A DNA stretch of 64,000 nucleotides from an uncultured Eubacteriales bacterium (GTDB lineage: Bacteria; Bacillota; Clostridia; Christensenellales; Borkfalkiaceae), in contig UQHL01000003.1 of the NCBI GenBank assembly GCA_900540805.1, positions 121,925 to 185,924 on the forward strand, in the 5' to 3' direction. Below, piece by piece: positions 15,967-24,341 of this stretch. Positions within the stretch are counted from its first letter, which is position 1. Each line of letters begins with the position of its first letter. The notes below the pieces were generated by a model. The model did not search any database. It was not told where the DNA came from and saw nothing but the letters and a program-made list of their open reading frames with translations. Made by a program: the position numbers and the translations under genes.

Positions 15967-17580
15967 TTAAAGTATCCCCGCGGAGACTATATCGCGGTAA
16001 TTATTAGATTGCAGGTAACCTTCTTTCTCGGCGGGATTTAAGGGAAGAATTTTCTCCTCCAATTCCTCTATCCGATCGATTTTGCCCGCGAGATAGGCCT
16101 CCAGCCGTTCGCGGCAGGAGGAAACACGGAGCATGAGTCCGCCGAGCCGCGCTTCCTGCACCTCGAAGCCGAAGGGCTTGTTTTCCTTAAACCACAATTC
16201 CCTGAACGAATCGAAAAACGCCTTTATGCGGCCGGGCAGAACGGCGTAATCCTCTTTGGCCAATACGGCCAGAGTACCTCTGTTCCCCTCTTTGTAAGCC
16301 TTGCGGGTACGGACGCCCAGATCGGCTTTGATCTCCATGACGGAACAAAGCTTTGAAAGACAGCGGAAAATATAGGCGTACTCGCCCGCGCGTTCTTCGG
16401 CCGCCGCCAGCTTTGCGGCATATTCGCCGTAAGGGATCTTTCCCTCGGCCTCCATCGCGTCGTCGAAAAGCCCGAGGAAACAATCGTTGAACAAAAGGGA
16501 TTTACAGGGATTTTCCACGTCGTTGCCGTCCCGCGTCTTTTTCGTGCGGTTGGGCAGTTCCAACGCCATGAAATCCTTATAGGATAAACCGAACGTCTCA
16601 AAAAAGCCCTTTTCAATCCTTTTCTCGTCGAAGTTGCCGTCCGCATACTGCCTGATCGAATATAAAACGGGCAGAAGCGAGAAGAAAGAACATTCCTTTC
16701 CGTTGTCCCCCCACATCGTAATCATGACGTGATCGATCCCGTGTTCCGCCACGCTTTCCATCGCGGGCTTCATCGTGGTCAGGGAATAGGAGCCGAAGGG
16801 CGCGAAGCCGTTCCAGCACCAGGCGCCGCCCGCAAACCAGATCTCCCTGCCAAATTCCTTATGCGACTCGAACATGCCGTCATAATCCGCTTTTTCACGA
16901 TGGTAATAGTCCCAATAGGTAAGCGCGACGTTTTCGGGCACGCGGGCGCGCACCTCCTCGGGAATGTGTACGCCCCTTCCGTAATACTCCCCGTGACGGA
17001 ACAGGCGGAAGAACATATCGCTCCACATATGCGGCTTGAAGCCGTATTTTTTCGCGATCTCCGCAACCTTGTCGAGATGTCTTTCCAGCAGTTCGAAGCG
17101 ATTGGTAAAGCCGTGCTTGTCGAGATATCTTCCAAGCCCTACCATATGCGCCTCGTCCATGCCGATATTGACGTTGCGGCTGGTGAAATTTTCCGCGAGG
17201 GACGCAAACAGTTTATCGATAAACGCATACGTCTTTTCCTCGTCGATCAACAGAATGTCGTTTACGTCGGTAATCTCCCAGAAACGAGGCAGCTTTACGG
17301 GACAGGTGAAATGCGCGAGGGTCTGGATACAAGGAATCAGCTCGATCCCGTGCGCCGCCGCGTACAAATCCAGTTCCTTGAGCTCCGCGCCCGTATAGCG
17401 CCCGCGCAGATATCCGAAATACGGCTCGCCTTCCACCTCGAAGGTGTCCTCCGTATAAAGCTCCAGCGCGTTATACCCCATTTTCTGCAGACAGTCGATC
17501 ATGCGCTTCACCGCTTCGGGCTTCATAACCCCGTTTCTCGAACAGTCTAACATTACGCCGAAATGTTTGTAAGTTTTCAT
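15967..17580 (-). CDS. GH20 beta-N-acetylhexosaminidase, GcnA-like
   Basis: 537 residues. It should release terminal GlcNAc (or GalNAc) from host glycans by substrate-assisted catalysis. The catalytic Asp-Glu pair is D142-E143 in NIGMDEAHMVGLGRYL. MLDCSRNGVMK, LYTEDTFEVEGEPYFGYLRG and AFAGGAW-like FAGGAWCWNGF match my memory of streptococcal GcnA. The N-terminal non-catalytic domain of about 80 residues seen in GcnA is absent. There is no signal peptide, so it probably acts on imported oligosaccharides. The start is the ATG at 17580 after AGGGGATT. A helical domain of about 190 residues follows the barrel, as in GcnA. Confidence 0.9.
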   Translation of the reverse strand: MKTYKHFGVMLDCSRNGVMKPEAVKRMIDCLQKMGYNALELYTEDTFEVEGEPYFGYLRGRYTGAELKELDLYAAAHGIELIPCIQTLAHFTCPVKLPRFWEITDVNDILLIDEEKTYAFIDKLFASLAENFTSRNVNIGMDEAHMVGLGRYLDKHGFTNRFELLERHLDKVAEIAKKYGFKPHMWSDMFFRLFRHGEYYGRGVHIPEEVRARVPENVALTYWDYYHREKADYDGMFESHKEFGREIWFAGGAWCWNGFAPFGSYSLTTMKPAMESVAEHGIDHVMITMWGDNGKECSFFSLLPVLYSIRQYADGNFDEKRIEKGFFETFGLSYKDFMALELPNRTKKTRDGNDVENPCKSLLFNDCFLGLFDDAMEAEGKIPYGEYAAKLAAAEERAGEYAYIFRCLSKLCSVMEIKADLGVRTRKAYKEGNRGTLAVLAKEDYAVLPGRIKAFFDSFRELWFKENKPFGFEVQEARLGGLMLRVSSCRERLEAYLAGKIDRIEELEEKILPLNPAEKEGYLQSNNYRDIVSAGIL

Positions 17581-17613
17581 GGTGAATCCCCTATAAGTCT
17601 TTAATGTATTGCT

Positions 17614-17642
17614 ATTATACCACAATTTTTTCCTGCCGACAA
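17614..17642 (-). promoter_or_regulatory. Promoter of the GH20 gene
   Basis: TTGTCG (17637-17642), 17-base spacer, TATAAT (17614-17619) on the minus strand. Confidence 0.8.
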
Positions 17643-17780
17643 TAAAAATCTTTCGCTTCTTTATAAAGAAAATTCACTTTATGAGAGTAGCTCAAAAGGG
17701 CACGCAAAAGCTTATCGGCGCCGCACAGCAAAAAAAATATGTGAAATAAAAAATAATTTCAAAAATCTTCCGTTTTTCTC

Positions 17781-17809
17781 TTGACATTTGTTTCTAATTG
17801 AGATATAAT
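17781..17809 (+). promoter_or_regulatory. Consensus promoter of rbr
   Basis: TTGACA, 17-base spacer, TATAAT: a full consensus match, fitting the high expression usual for rubrerythrin. Confidence 0.93.
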
Positions 17810-17869
17810 ATCATTAAGAAGATCCGAAACGGGTCGAAAAAAATAAATCGTTAAGGAGATCAAGAAGCT

Positions 17870-18412
17870 ATGAAAAAATATGTTTGCCCCATTTGCGGTT
17901 ATGTCCATGAAGGCGAAAATCCCCCCGCGGAATGCCCCATCTGCCATGCCCCCGGTTCCAAATTTAAGGAAATGACGGAAAAGACCTGGGCGGCGGAGCA
18001 TATCGTCGGCGTAGCGAAGGACGCTCCCCAGGACGTAATCGAGGGCTTGAGAATGAACTTCAACGGCGAATGCAGCGAAGTCGGCATGTATCTTGCCATG
18101 GCGCGCGTCGCTATCCGCGAGGGCTACCCCGAAATCGGAGAATTTTATAAGCAGGCGGCTTGGGAAGAAGCGGAACATGCCTGCAAGTTTGCGGAGCTTT
18201 TGGGCGAGGTAGTCACCGATTCCACCAAAAAGAATCTTGAGCTGCGCGTAGATGCCGAATTCGGCGCAACCCAGGGCAAAGTCGATCTTGCAAAGAGAGC
18301 GAAGGAGCTGGGGCTCGACGCAATCCACGACACCGTGCACGAAATGGCGCGCGACGAAGCCCGTCACGGCAAAGGCTTTGAGGGTCTCCTCAACAGATAT
18401 TTCAAAAAGTAA
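17870..18412 (+). CDS. rbr: Reverse rubrerythrin (NADH peroxidase component)
   Basis: 180 residues. The rubredoxin domain comes first (CPICGYVHEG and CPICHAPGSKF give four Cys iron ligands), followed by the ferritin-like di-iron helix bundle (about 45-180, with E-E-H residues in NGECSEVGMYLAMAR, AAWEEAEHACKF, HEMARDEARHGKGF). This order is that of reverse rubrerythrins, which reduce H2O2 and oxygen in obligate anaerobes. AAGGAGATC site; monocistronic with its own promoter and terminator. Confidence 0.95.
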   Translation: MKKYVCPICGYVHEGENPPAECPICHAPGSKFKEMTEKTWAAEHIVGVAKDAPQDVIEGLRMNFNGECSEVGMYLAMARVAIREGYPEIGEFYKQAAWEEAEHACKFAELLGEVVTDSTKKNLELRVDAEFGATQGKVDLAKRAKELGLDAIHDTVHEMARDEARHGKGFEGLLNRYFKK

Positions 18413-18433
18413 TTTCTTAAAACCTATCTTCTC

Positions 18434-18466
18434 CCCCGCCCTCTCTATGGAGGGCGGGGCTTTTTT
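18434..18466 (+). terminator. Terminator of rbr
   Basis: CCCCGCCCT (18434-18442) pairs with AGGGCGGGG (18451-18459), then C and six T. Confidence 0.92.
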
Positions 18467-18477
18467 GCGGTATCCGC

Positions 18478-18506
18478 TTGACAGGGACGCCCGATCGTGA
18501 TAAAAT
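18478..18506 (+). promoter_or_regulatory. Promoter of ThDP enzyme-aldolase operon
   Basis: TTGACA, 17-base spacer, TAAAAT. The transcript would start near 18513, which excludes the in-frame start at 18497 and supports the ATG at 18539. Confidence 0.88.
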
Positions 18507-18538
18507 GTAAATTGTCATTATCTAAAAGGATATATCAT

Positions 18539-20383
18539 ATGAAAATTCGTCTTGCCGACTATATAGCCGACTTTCTCGTCTCCCGCGGTATTTCCGACTG
18601 TTTCACCGTCGTCGGAGGCGGCGCCATGCACCTCAACGACGCCTTCGGGCATAAAAACGGGCTGGTCTGCCATTATAACCACCACGAACAGGCCTGCGCC
18701 ATTGCGGCGGAAGCTTACGCCAGGCTGGACAACCGTCCCGCCTTGGTCTGCGTCACGACCGGCCCGGGCGGCACCAACGCGATCACGGGCGTGCTCGGCG
18801 CGTGGCTGGATTCCATTCCCATGTTCGTCGTCAGCGGACAGGTGCGTTACGACACCACCGCCCGCTATGCGGAGCGTTTTACCGACGGACTGCCCTTGCG
18901 CGCGGTCGGCGATCAGGAATTCGATATCACCCGCTCGGTGGGCTGTATGTGTAAATACGCGGAAATGCTGGAAAAGCCCGAGGACATCCGTTATATGCTG
19001 GAAAAAGCCTGGTTTCTCATGAAGGCGGGCCGCCCCGGACCCGTCTGGCTGGACATTCCCGTCAATTATCAGGGAATGACGATTGAAACGGACGGCTTGC
19101 GCGGGTATGCATCCGAAGAGAACGCCGCGCTTCTGCCCCCTCACGTCAGCGACGAGACGGCGGATAAAATACTCGAAAAAATCGCAAAGGCAAAACGCCC
19201 CGTGATCTATGCGGGCGGCGGCATACGCCTTTCCGGCGGGTACAAAGAATTTCGCCTTGCGGCGGAACGGCTGGGCGTACCCGTCGTCACCTATTGGAAC
19301 AGCGTCGATCTTATGGAGGACGACGATCCTCTCTACTGCGGCCGCGGCGGAAACATGGGCGACCGCGCGGGCAATTTCGCCGTACAGAACAGCGACCTTG
19401 TCCTTGCCGTAGGGACGCGCATCAGCATCCGTCAGGTAGGCTACAATTGGAAAACATGGGCGCGGGAAGCCGAGGTCGTCATGGTGGATATCGATCCTGC
19501 GGAGATGAAGAAACCCACTCTCCACGTGGATATGGCCGTCCACGCCGACGCCAAAGACTTTTTTGAAGCGTTGCTTCGCAGAACGGCTTCGCGGGAAACC
19601 CCCGTTTTTCTCGGGGAACGCTGGCGGGAACAGTGCCGCGAATGGAAACGCAGATACCCCGTCACGCTCGAACGGCATTGGAGGGAAAACGGCGCAACTG
19701 CCAACGTGTTTGCGTTCGTCCGTTATTTGAGCGATCGCCTGCCCGAAAACAGCCTCACGGCGGTAAGCAACGGCGCCTGCTGCGTCGTCGGGCACCAGAA
19801 TTGGAGAATGAAAAAGGGTACGCGGTTTATCATCAACAGCGCCGTCGCCAGCATGGGTTACGGTCTGCCCGCCGCCGTCGGACTTTGTATCGCTTCGGGC
19901 GGCAAGGAAACAATATGCCTCGAGGGCGACGGAAGCATCATGATGAACCTTCAAGAATTACAGACGATCGTCACCTCGAAGCTTCCCGTCAAGATTTTCC
20001 TCATCAACAACGAGGGCTATCACAGCATCCGACAGACGCAGAACAACCTCTTTAAGGAACACAGCAAGGTGGGAATAGGCCCCGAAAGCAACGATTTGTC
20101 CTTCCCCTCTTACGAAAAGCTTGCCAAAGCGTTCGGGTATCCCTATTTCGGCGCGCACAGCAATGCGGAGATGAAAACGGCCGTCGAAAGGACGCTGGCC
20201 GTCAAGGGGTTTGCATTTTGTGAAATCTTTACCGATACGCGGCAGGTATGGGAGCCCAAAAGCAGCACGAAACGCCTGCCCGACGGCAGATTGGTCAGTC
20301 CCCCGCTCGAGGACCTCGCGCCGTTTTTGAGCAGAGAGGAGCTTTTGAGCAATCTGTATATTCAACCAATCGACGAGGAATAA
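18539..20383 (+). CDS. Thiamine-diphosphate-dependent carboligase (acetolactate synthase-like)
   Basis: 614 residues with the three-domain ThDP fold. E50 in YNHHEQACA activates the cofactor. The diphosphate motif is EGDGSIMMNLQELQ...NN. The middle domain spans about 200-330. It resembles acetolactate synthase, but it sits in a sugar locus with an aldolase, ten bases apart, and not with ilv genes. In Yersinia, YerE, an enzyme of this fold, adds a two-carbon unit from pyruvate to CDP-3,6-dideoxy-4-keto-glucose to make yersiniose. A similar carbon-carbon bond-forming role is inferred here, not shown. The C-terminus (residues 560-614) is longer than in plain acetolactate synthases. Confidence 0.85.
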   Translation: MKIRLADYIADFLVSRGISDCFTVVGGGAMHLNDAFGHKNGLVCHYNHHEQACAIAAEAYARLDNRPALVCVTTGPGGTNAITGVLGAWLDSIPMFVVSGQVRYDTTARYAERFTDGLPLRAVGDQEFDITRSVGCMCKYAEMLEKPEDIRYMLEKAWFLMKAGRPGPVWLDIPVNYQGMTIETDGLRGYASEENAALLPPHVSDETADKILEKIAKAKRPVIYAGGGIRLSGGYKEFRLAAERLGVPVVTYWNSVDLMEDDDPLYCGRGGNMGDRAGNFAVQNSDLVLAVGTRISIRQVGYNWKTWAREAEVVMVDIDPAEMKKPTLHVDMAVHADAKDFFEALLRRTASRETPVFLGERWREQCREWKRRYPVTLERHWRENGATANVFAFVRYLSDRLPENSLTAVSNGACCVVGHQNWRMKKGTRFIINSAVASMGYGLPAAVGLCIASGGKETICLEGDGSIMMNLQELQTIVTSKLPVKIFLINNEGYHSIRQTQNNLFKEHSKVGIGPESNDLSFPSYEKLAKAFGYPYFGAHSNAEMKTAVERTLAVKGFAFCEIFTDTRQVWEPKSSTKRLPDGRLVSPPLEDLAPFLSREELLSNLYIQPIDEE

Positions 20384-20392
20384 GGAAAAATT

Positions 20393-21970
20393 ATGGGAAA
20401 AGTATATCTGCTCGACTGTACCTTAAGGGACGGGGGCTATGTCAACGACTGGATGTTCGGAGCGGAAACAATCAGACAGTTCAGCCGTAAAATCGCGCTC
20501 ACGGGAATAGAGCTCTACGAAGTGGGCTTTATAAAAGGCGACGCCTACGATCCCGACCGCGCGGTGTTTCCCGACGTCGCGTCCATCGGGCCCATGATTT
20601 CGCCGAAAGCGGAAAATCTTGTATATGTGGCCATGCTCGACATGAGCGCGCCCGTCCCGATCGAACGCATCCCGCCGCGGGACGGAACCTCGGTGGACGG
20701 CTTGAGGGTTATTTTCAAAAAAAGTAAAATCCGGGAAGCGTATGCTTACTGCGAAAAAATCAAAGAATTGGGTTATATGCTTTTCGTGCAGTTTGTCGGC
20801 ACTGACGAATACAGCGACAAAGACTTTATCGAGACGATCGAATATTTCAATTCCCTGCACCCTTACTGCGTTTCCATTGTAGATAGTTTCGGCCTGATGA
20901 AACGCAAGCAGTTTTCCCGCCTGGTCTCCCTGGCGGACAACAATCTCGCCGAGGGCATCGTTTTGGGGTACCATGCGCACAATAATCTGCAGCAGGCGTT
21001 CAGCAATGCCGAAGCCATGGTAGAGATGAACCTGCGCCGCGACGTTTGCATCGACGCCTGCGTATTCGGCATGGGACGGGGCGCGGGCAATCTCAACCTC
21101 GAATTGTTTGCCGAATACATGAACGAAAATTACGGCGCGGGCTACCGTATCGAACCTATGCTGGAGATCCTCGACGAATATCTCAACGATATTTATAAAG
21201 AGCGTTTCTGGGGATATTCCCTTCCGCTCTATCTTTCGGCAACGCACGGCTGTCATCCGAATTATGCCATTTACCTTGCGGAAAAGGACAGCCTTACCGT
21301 CAAATCCTTTCACGAGCTGTTAAAGAGCCTTCCGCCCGAGGAAAAGAGAAACTTTACCAAGGAGCGCGCAGAAAATGCTTATCGCAATTATCAGGAAAGC
21401 TTTTTTGACGACAGAGATACCTTGAAAAAGCTGACAGACGAAATCGGCGGCAGGGATGTGCTCCTCCTCGCGCCAGGGAAAAGTCTCGTCTCCCGCCGCG
21501 AAGAAATACTCTCTTTTATCAAAAAACGCAGACCTGTCGTCGTATGCGTAAATTTCCGCGGCGAAGAATTTAGCCCCGATTATATTTTCAGCAGCAACAT
21601 GCGGCGGTATATCAAAATCGGCGGACGCACCGTTTCTAAAACGATCGTTACCTCCAATATGCACGAGGCTGAGAATTATGCTTATAAGATAAACTTCGGC
21701 AGTTATACTTCCGAAGCGCCCGTCATCCGTGACAATTCGGGCGTCATGGCGTTGAAACTGCTTTCCGTGCTCGGCACGGGGAATATTTTTATCGCGGGAA
21801 TGGACGGCTATACGGTCAACAACGGCGGAAATTATTTCGAGCAGGTGCTGGAATACGATTTTTCAGACGAAATTCAGGCGCGAAATGCCGCTATTGCCAA
21901 AGAAATAAAGCTGTTACGTCAAAAAAAGACCATCACTTTCCTCACGCCCACTTTATATGAAACGAATTAA
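20393..21970 (+). CDS. DRE-TIM aldolase fused to a C-terminal DUF115-like domain
   Basis: 525 residues. Residues 1-300 are an HMG-CoA lyase/4-hydroxy-2-oxovalerate aldolase-type barrel: LLDCTLRDGGYVNDW with the metal-binding Asp, GYHAHNNLQQAFSNA with the metal HxH, and FGMGRGAGNLNLE. Residues about 345-525 are a separate domain (DVLLLAPGKSLVSRR, VVCVNFRGEEFSPDYIFSSN, IFIAGMDGY) that resembles the DUF115/Maf-like fold found in surface-glycan genes. Spacing and AAGGA site show co-expression with the ThDP enzyme. The pair may make or attach a small carbon branch. Substrates are unknown. Confidence 0.8.
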   Translation: MGKVYLLDCTLRDGGYVNDWMFGAETIRQFSRKIALTGIELYEVGFIKGDAYDPDRAVFPDVASIGPMISPKAENLVYVAMLDMSAPVPIERIPPRDGTSVDGLRVIFKKSKIREAYAYCEKIKELGYMLFVQFVGTDEYSDKDFIETIEYFNSLHPYCVSIVDSFGLMKRKQFSRLVSLADNNLAEGIVLGYHAHNNLQQAFSNAEAMVEMNLRRDVCIDACVFGMGRGAGNLNLELFAEYMNENYGAGYRIEPMLEILDEYLNDIYKERFWGYSLPLYLSATHGCHPNYAIYLAEKDSLTVKSFHELLKSLPPEEKRNFTKERAENAYRNYQESFFDDRDTLKKLTDEIGGRDVLLLAPGKSLVSRREEILSFIKKRRPVVVCVNFRGEEFSPDYIFSSNMRRYIKIGGRTVSKTIVTSNMHEAENYAYKINFGSYTSEAPVIRDNSGVMALKLLSVLGTGNIFIAGMDGYTVNNGGNYFEQVLEYDFSDEIQARNAAIAKEIKLLRQKKTITFLTPTLYETN

Positions 21971-21987
21971 AGGCTTTTTGAGCATAG

Positions 21988-22025
21988 AAAATCTCCTCCG
22001 AAAATACATTTCGGAGGAGATTTTT
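21988..22025. terminator. Bidirectional terminator
   Basis: A 13-bp perfect stem (21991-22003 with 22009-22021) flanked by A and T runs, between the convergent aldolase and GT2 genes. Confidence 0.93.
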
Positions 22026-22965
22026 ATTCGTCAAAATTAATACGTTTTTCCTCGATGACCAAAGGACGATGATTTACTTTCGTCTTGATATTCAATAAAT
22101 ATTCGCCCAGCATACTCATAAAAATAAAGGTAAGCGAGAAGAAAAATCCCATTCCGCAAAAGATTGCGGGAAGCATTACGTTACGGTGAAAGCTGTGCAC
22201 GATTAAACAGATCACCCCGCCTGCGATACTGATAAAATTCAAAAATATCCCGAAAAACATAATGAAGCGGATAGGAAATTTCGTATATTGCGTAAAGCTG
22301 AGCATCGCCGCATCGTAGAGCGTATTGAAATTATTATGCGTCTTTCCCGCACGGCGCTTCTGCTGTTTATAGGGAACCTCTATCTTTTTATAGCCGAGCT
22401 CCGCCACGATTCCCCGCATAAAGGGAGCGGGATCGTCCAGACCGCGAAGCACCTCGATAAAGCTTTTATCGTAGAGCCCCGTGCCCGTAAAATGCTCGAT
22501 CTGTTCTATATCGGAGAATTTTCGGATAAGTTTATAATAGATCGTCCGCAAAAGGCGGACAAATTTTCCCTCTTCGCTTTGGGTCTTTACGGCACAGACG
22601 ATTTTGTAGCCGTTTTCCCATTCTGCGATCAGCGAAGGGATCATCTCGGGCGGGTCCTGAAAATCCGCGCACATGGTAACGACGCAATCCCCCGTCGTCT
22701 GCAGGATACCGTAAAAGGGCGAATTGAACTGTCCGAAATTTCTGGCGTTAAAAATCGCCTTGATCTTTTTATTGGCTCCGCACAATTCTTCTATCCGCGC
22801 GCGGGTGCCGTCGGTTGAGCAGTTATCGATAAATACGATCTCGTAGTCGTATGGGGCGGACAAGCCCTCAAGCTGCCCGACGATCGCCTCGCTTAACGGG
22901 ACAACGTTTTCTTCCTCATTGTAACAGGGAATGAGAAAACTGATTTTTTTTGCCTTCGTTTCCAT
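22024..22965 (-). CDS. GtrB/DPM1-like polyprenyl-phosphate glycosyltransferase (GT2)
   Basis: 313 residues. The GT2 domain (1-225) has FLIPCYNEEENV, DNCSTDGT and the metal motif ADFQDPP. The last 85 residues hold two membrane helices, as in GtrB and ArnC, which load a sugar onto undecaprenyl phosphate at the inner face. Such enzymes supply GT-C transferases acting outside. It is the last gene of the rfbFGH operon, 31 bases after rfbH. No good ribosome binding site was seen. Confidence 0.9.
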   Translation of the reverse strand: METKAKKISFLIPCYNEEENVVPLSEAIVGQLEGLSAPYDYEIVFIDNCSTDGTRARIEELCGANKKIKAIFNARNFGQFNSPFYGILQTTGDCVVTMCADFQDPPEMIPSLIAEWENGYKIVCAVKTQSEEGKFVRLLRTIYYKLIRKFSDIEQIEHFTGTGLYDKSFIEVLRGLDDPAPFMRGIVAELGYKKIEVPYKQQKRRAGKTHNNFNTLYDAAMLSFTQYTKFPIRFIMFFGIFLNFISIAGGVICLIVHSFHRNVMLPAIFCGMGFFFSLTFIFMSMLGEYLLNIKTKVNHRPLVIEEKRINFDE

Positions 22966-22996
22966 TCTTTGTATTAAAATCCACTCCCGTTTTCGT

Positions 22997-24328
22997 TTAT
23001 AAGGCCAGCGCCTCTTTGATCGTCTTAAGCATATAATCGACCATTTCGTCCGTCATGCCGGGATACACTCCGACCCAGAAAGTGGAAGCCATGATCCTGT
23101 CCGTATTTTCAAGATTGCCTACGATACGATATCCTTCCCCGCGCGCGCGCATTTCATCGAAACAGGGATGTTTGGTAAGGTTTCCCGCGAACAGACGGCG
23201 GGTCTGTACGCCGCGAGCTTCGATATATTCCACCACCTTGCAGGCGTCCACGCCCTCGCGGCAGGTAATGAGAAAACCAAACCAGCTGGGATCGGACGAG
23301 GGACACGCTTCGGGAAGGATAATTTTATCCTGACACTCCGCAAGCCCCGCTTTCAGACGGGCAAAATTATGTCTGCGGCGGACGGCAAAATCCTCGATCC
23401 GCTTGATCTGCGCACAGCCGATGGCCGCCTGCATATCCGTCGCTTTAAGATTATAGCCAAAATGCGAATAAACATACTTATGATCGTATCCCAAAGGCAA
23501 TTCCCCGTACTGTCTGTCGAAACGGTGCTTGCAAAGGTTATCCGTCCCCGAAGGGCAGGAGCAGTCTCTCCCCCAATCTCTGAAGGAACGCACGATCTTG
23601 CCCAAAAGCGGGTTATTTGTATAAACCGCTCCTCCCTCACCCATCGTGATATGATGGGGCGGATAAAAGCTCGACGTGCCGATATCCCCTATCGTACCCG
23701 TATATTTTTCCTCGCCGTCGATCGTATATTTCGAACCCAAAGCGTCGCAGTTGTCCTCGACCAGCCATAAATTGTGTTTGTCGCAGAAGGTTTTTACTGC
23801 CTTAAGGTCGAACGGATTTCCCAGCGTATGAGCGATCATCACTGCCTTGGTTCTCCGCGACAACGCTTTTTCCAGCATGAAAGCATCTATATTATATTGC
23901 GGAATCGTGATATCCACAAAGACGGGAACCGCACCGTACTGAATGACGGGGGTCACCGTGGTGGGAAATCCCGCCGCTACGGTAATCACCTCGTCTCCGC
24001 GCAAAATTCTGCGTTCGCCTAAAAGCGGAGACGTAAGCGCCATAAAAGCCAGCAGATTGGCGGAGGACCCGCTGTTGACCAGAAAAGCCTGTTTAACGCC
24101 TAAAAAGGCCGCAAACTCGCGTTCGAACCTTTCGGTGTATTCGCCCGAAGTCAGCCAAAAATCGAGCGCGCTATTTACGAGATTTGTCATCTCCTCCGCG
24201 CCGTAAACCCTGGCCGCATAATTTATTTTGTCCCCTTCCGAAAAAGGTTTCTTTCGATGATACTTTTCGCAGTATTCTTCTACGAGCTGCAAAATTTCTT
24301 GTTTATCGCGTTCTTTCTGATTATCCAT
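22997..24328 (-). CDS. rfbH: CDP-4-keto-6-deoxy-glucose 3-dehydrase (RfbH/E1 type)
   Basis: 443 residues, DegT-aminotransferase fold using PMP. In the position of the usual Schiff-base lysine there is His (H225 in SFYPPHHITMGEGG), the hallmark of the 3-dehydrases. The [2Fe-2S] cysteines C256-x-C258-x7-C266 plus C194 are present. It removes the 3-hydroxyl of CDP-4-keto-6-deoxy-glucose, working with a reductase (E3, AscD/RfbI type) to give a 3,6-dideoxy sugar. No E3 gene lies in the window. GGAAGGTT site. Follows rfbG by 13 bases. Confidence 0.95.
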   Translation of the reverse strand: MDNQKERDKQEILQLVEEYCEKYHRKKPFSEGDKINYAARVYGAEEMTNLVNSALDFWLTSGEYTERFEREFAAFLGVKQAFLVNSGSSANLLAFMALTSPLLGERRILRGDEVITVAAGFPTTVTPVIQYGAVPVFVDITIPQYNIDAFMLEKALSRRTKAVMIAHTLGNPFDLKAVKTFCDKHNLWLVEDNCDALGSKYTIDGEEKYTGTIGDIGTSSFYPPHHITMGEGGAVYTNNPLLGKIVRSFRDWGRDCSCPSGTDNLCKHRFDRQYGELPLGYDHKYVYSHFGYNLKATDMQAAIGCAQIKRIEDFAVRRRHNFARLKAGLAECQDKIILPEACPSSDPSWFGFLITCREGVDACKVVEYIEARGVQTRRLFAGNLTKHPCFDEMRARGEGYRIVGNLENTDRIMASTFWVGVYPGMTDEMVDYMLKTIKEALAL

Positions 24329-24341
24329 AACCTTCCGTTTC

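Noticed and set aside
17680..17748. A 22-codon micro-ORF between GH20 and rbr
   Set aside because: No ribosome site, no promoter directly upstream, no recognisable peptide.
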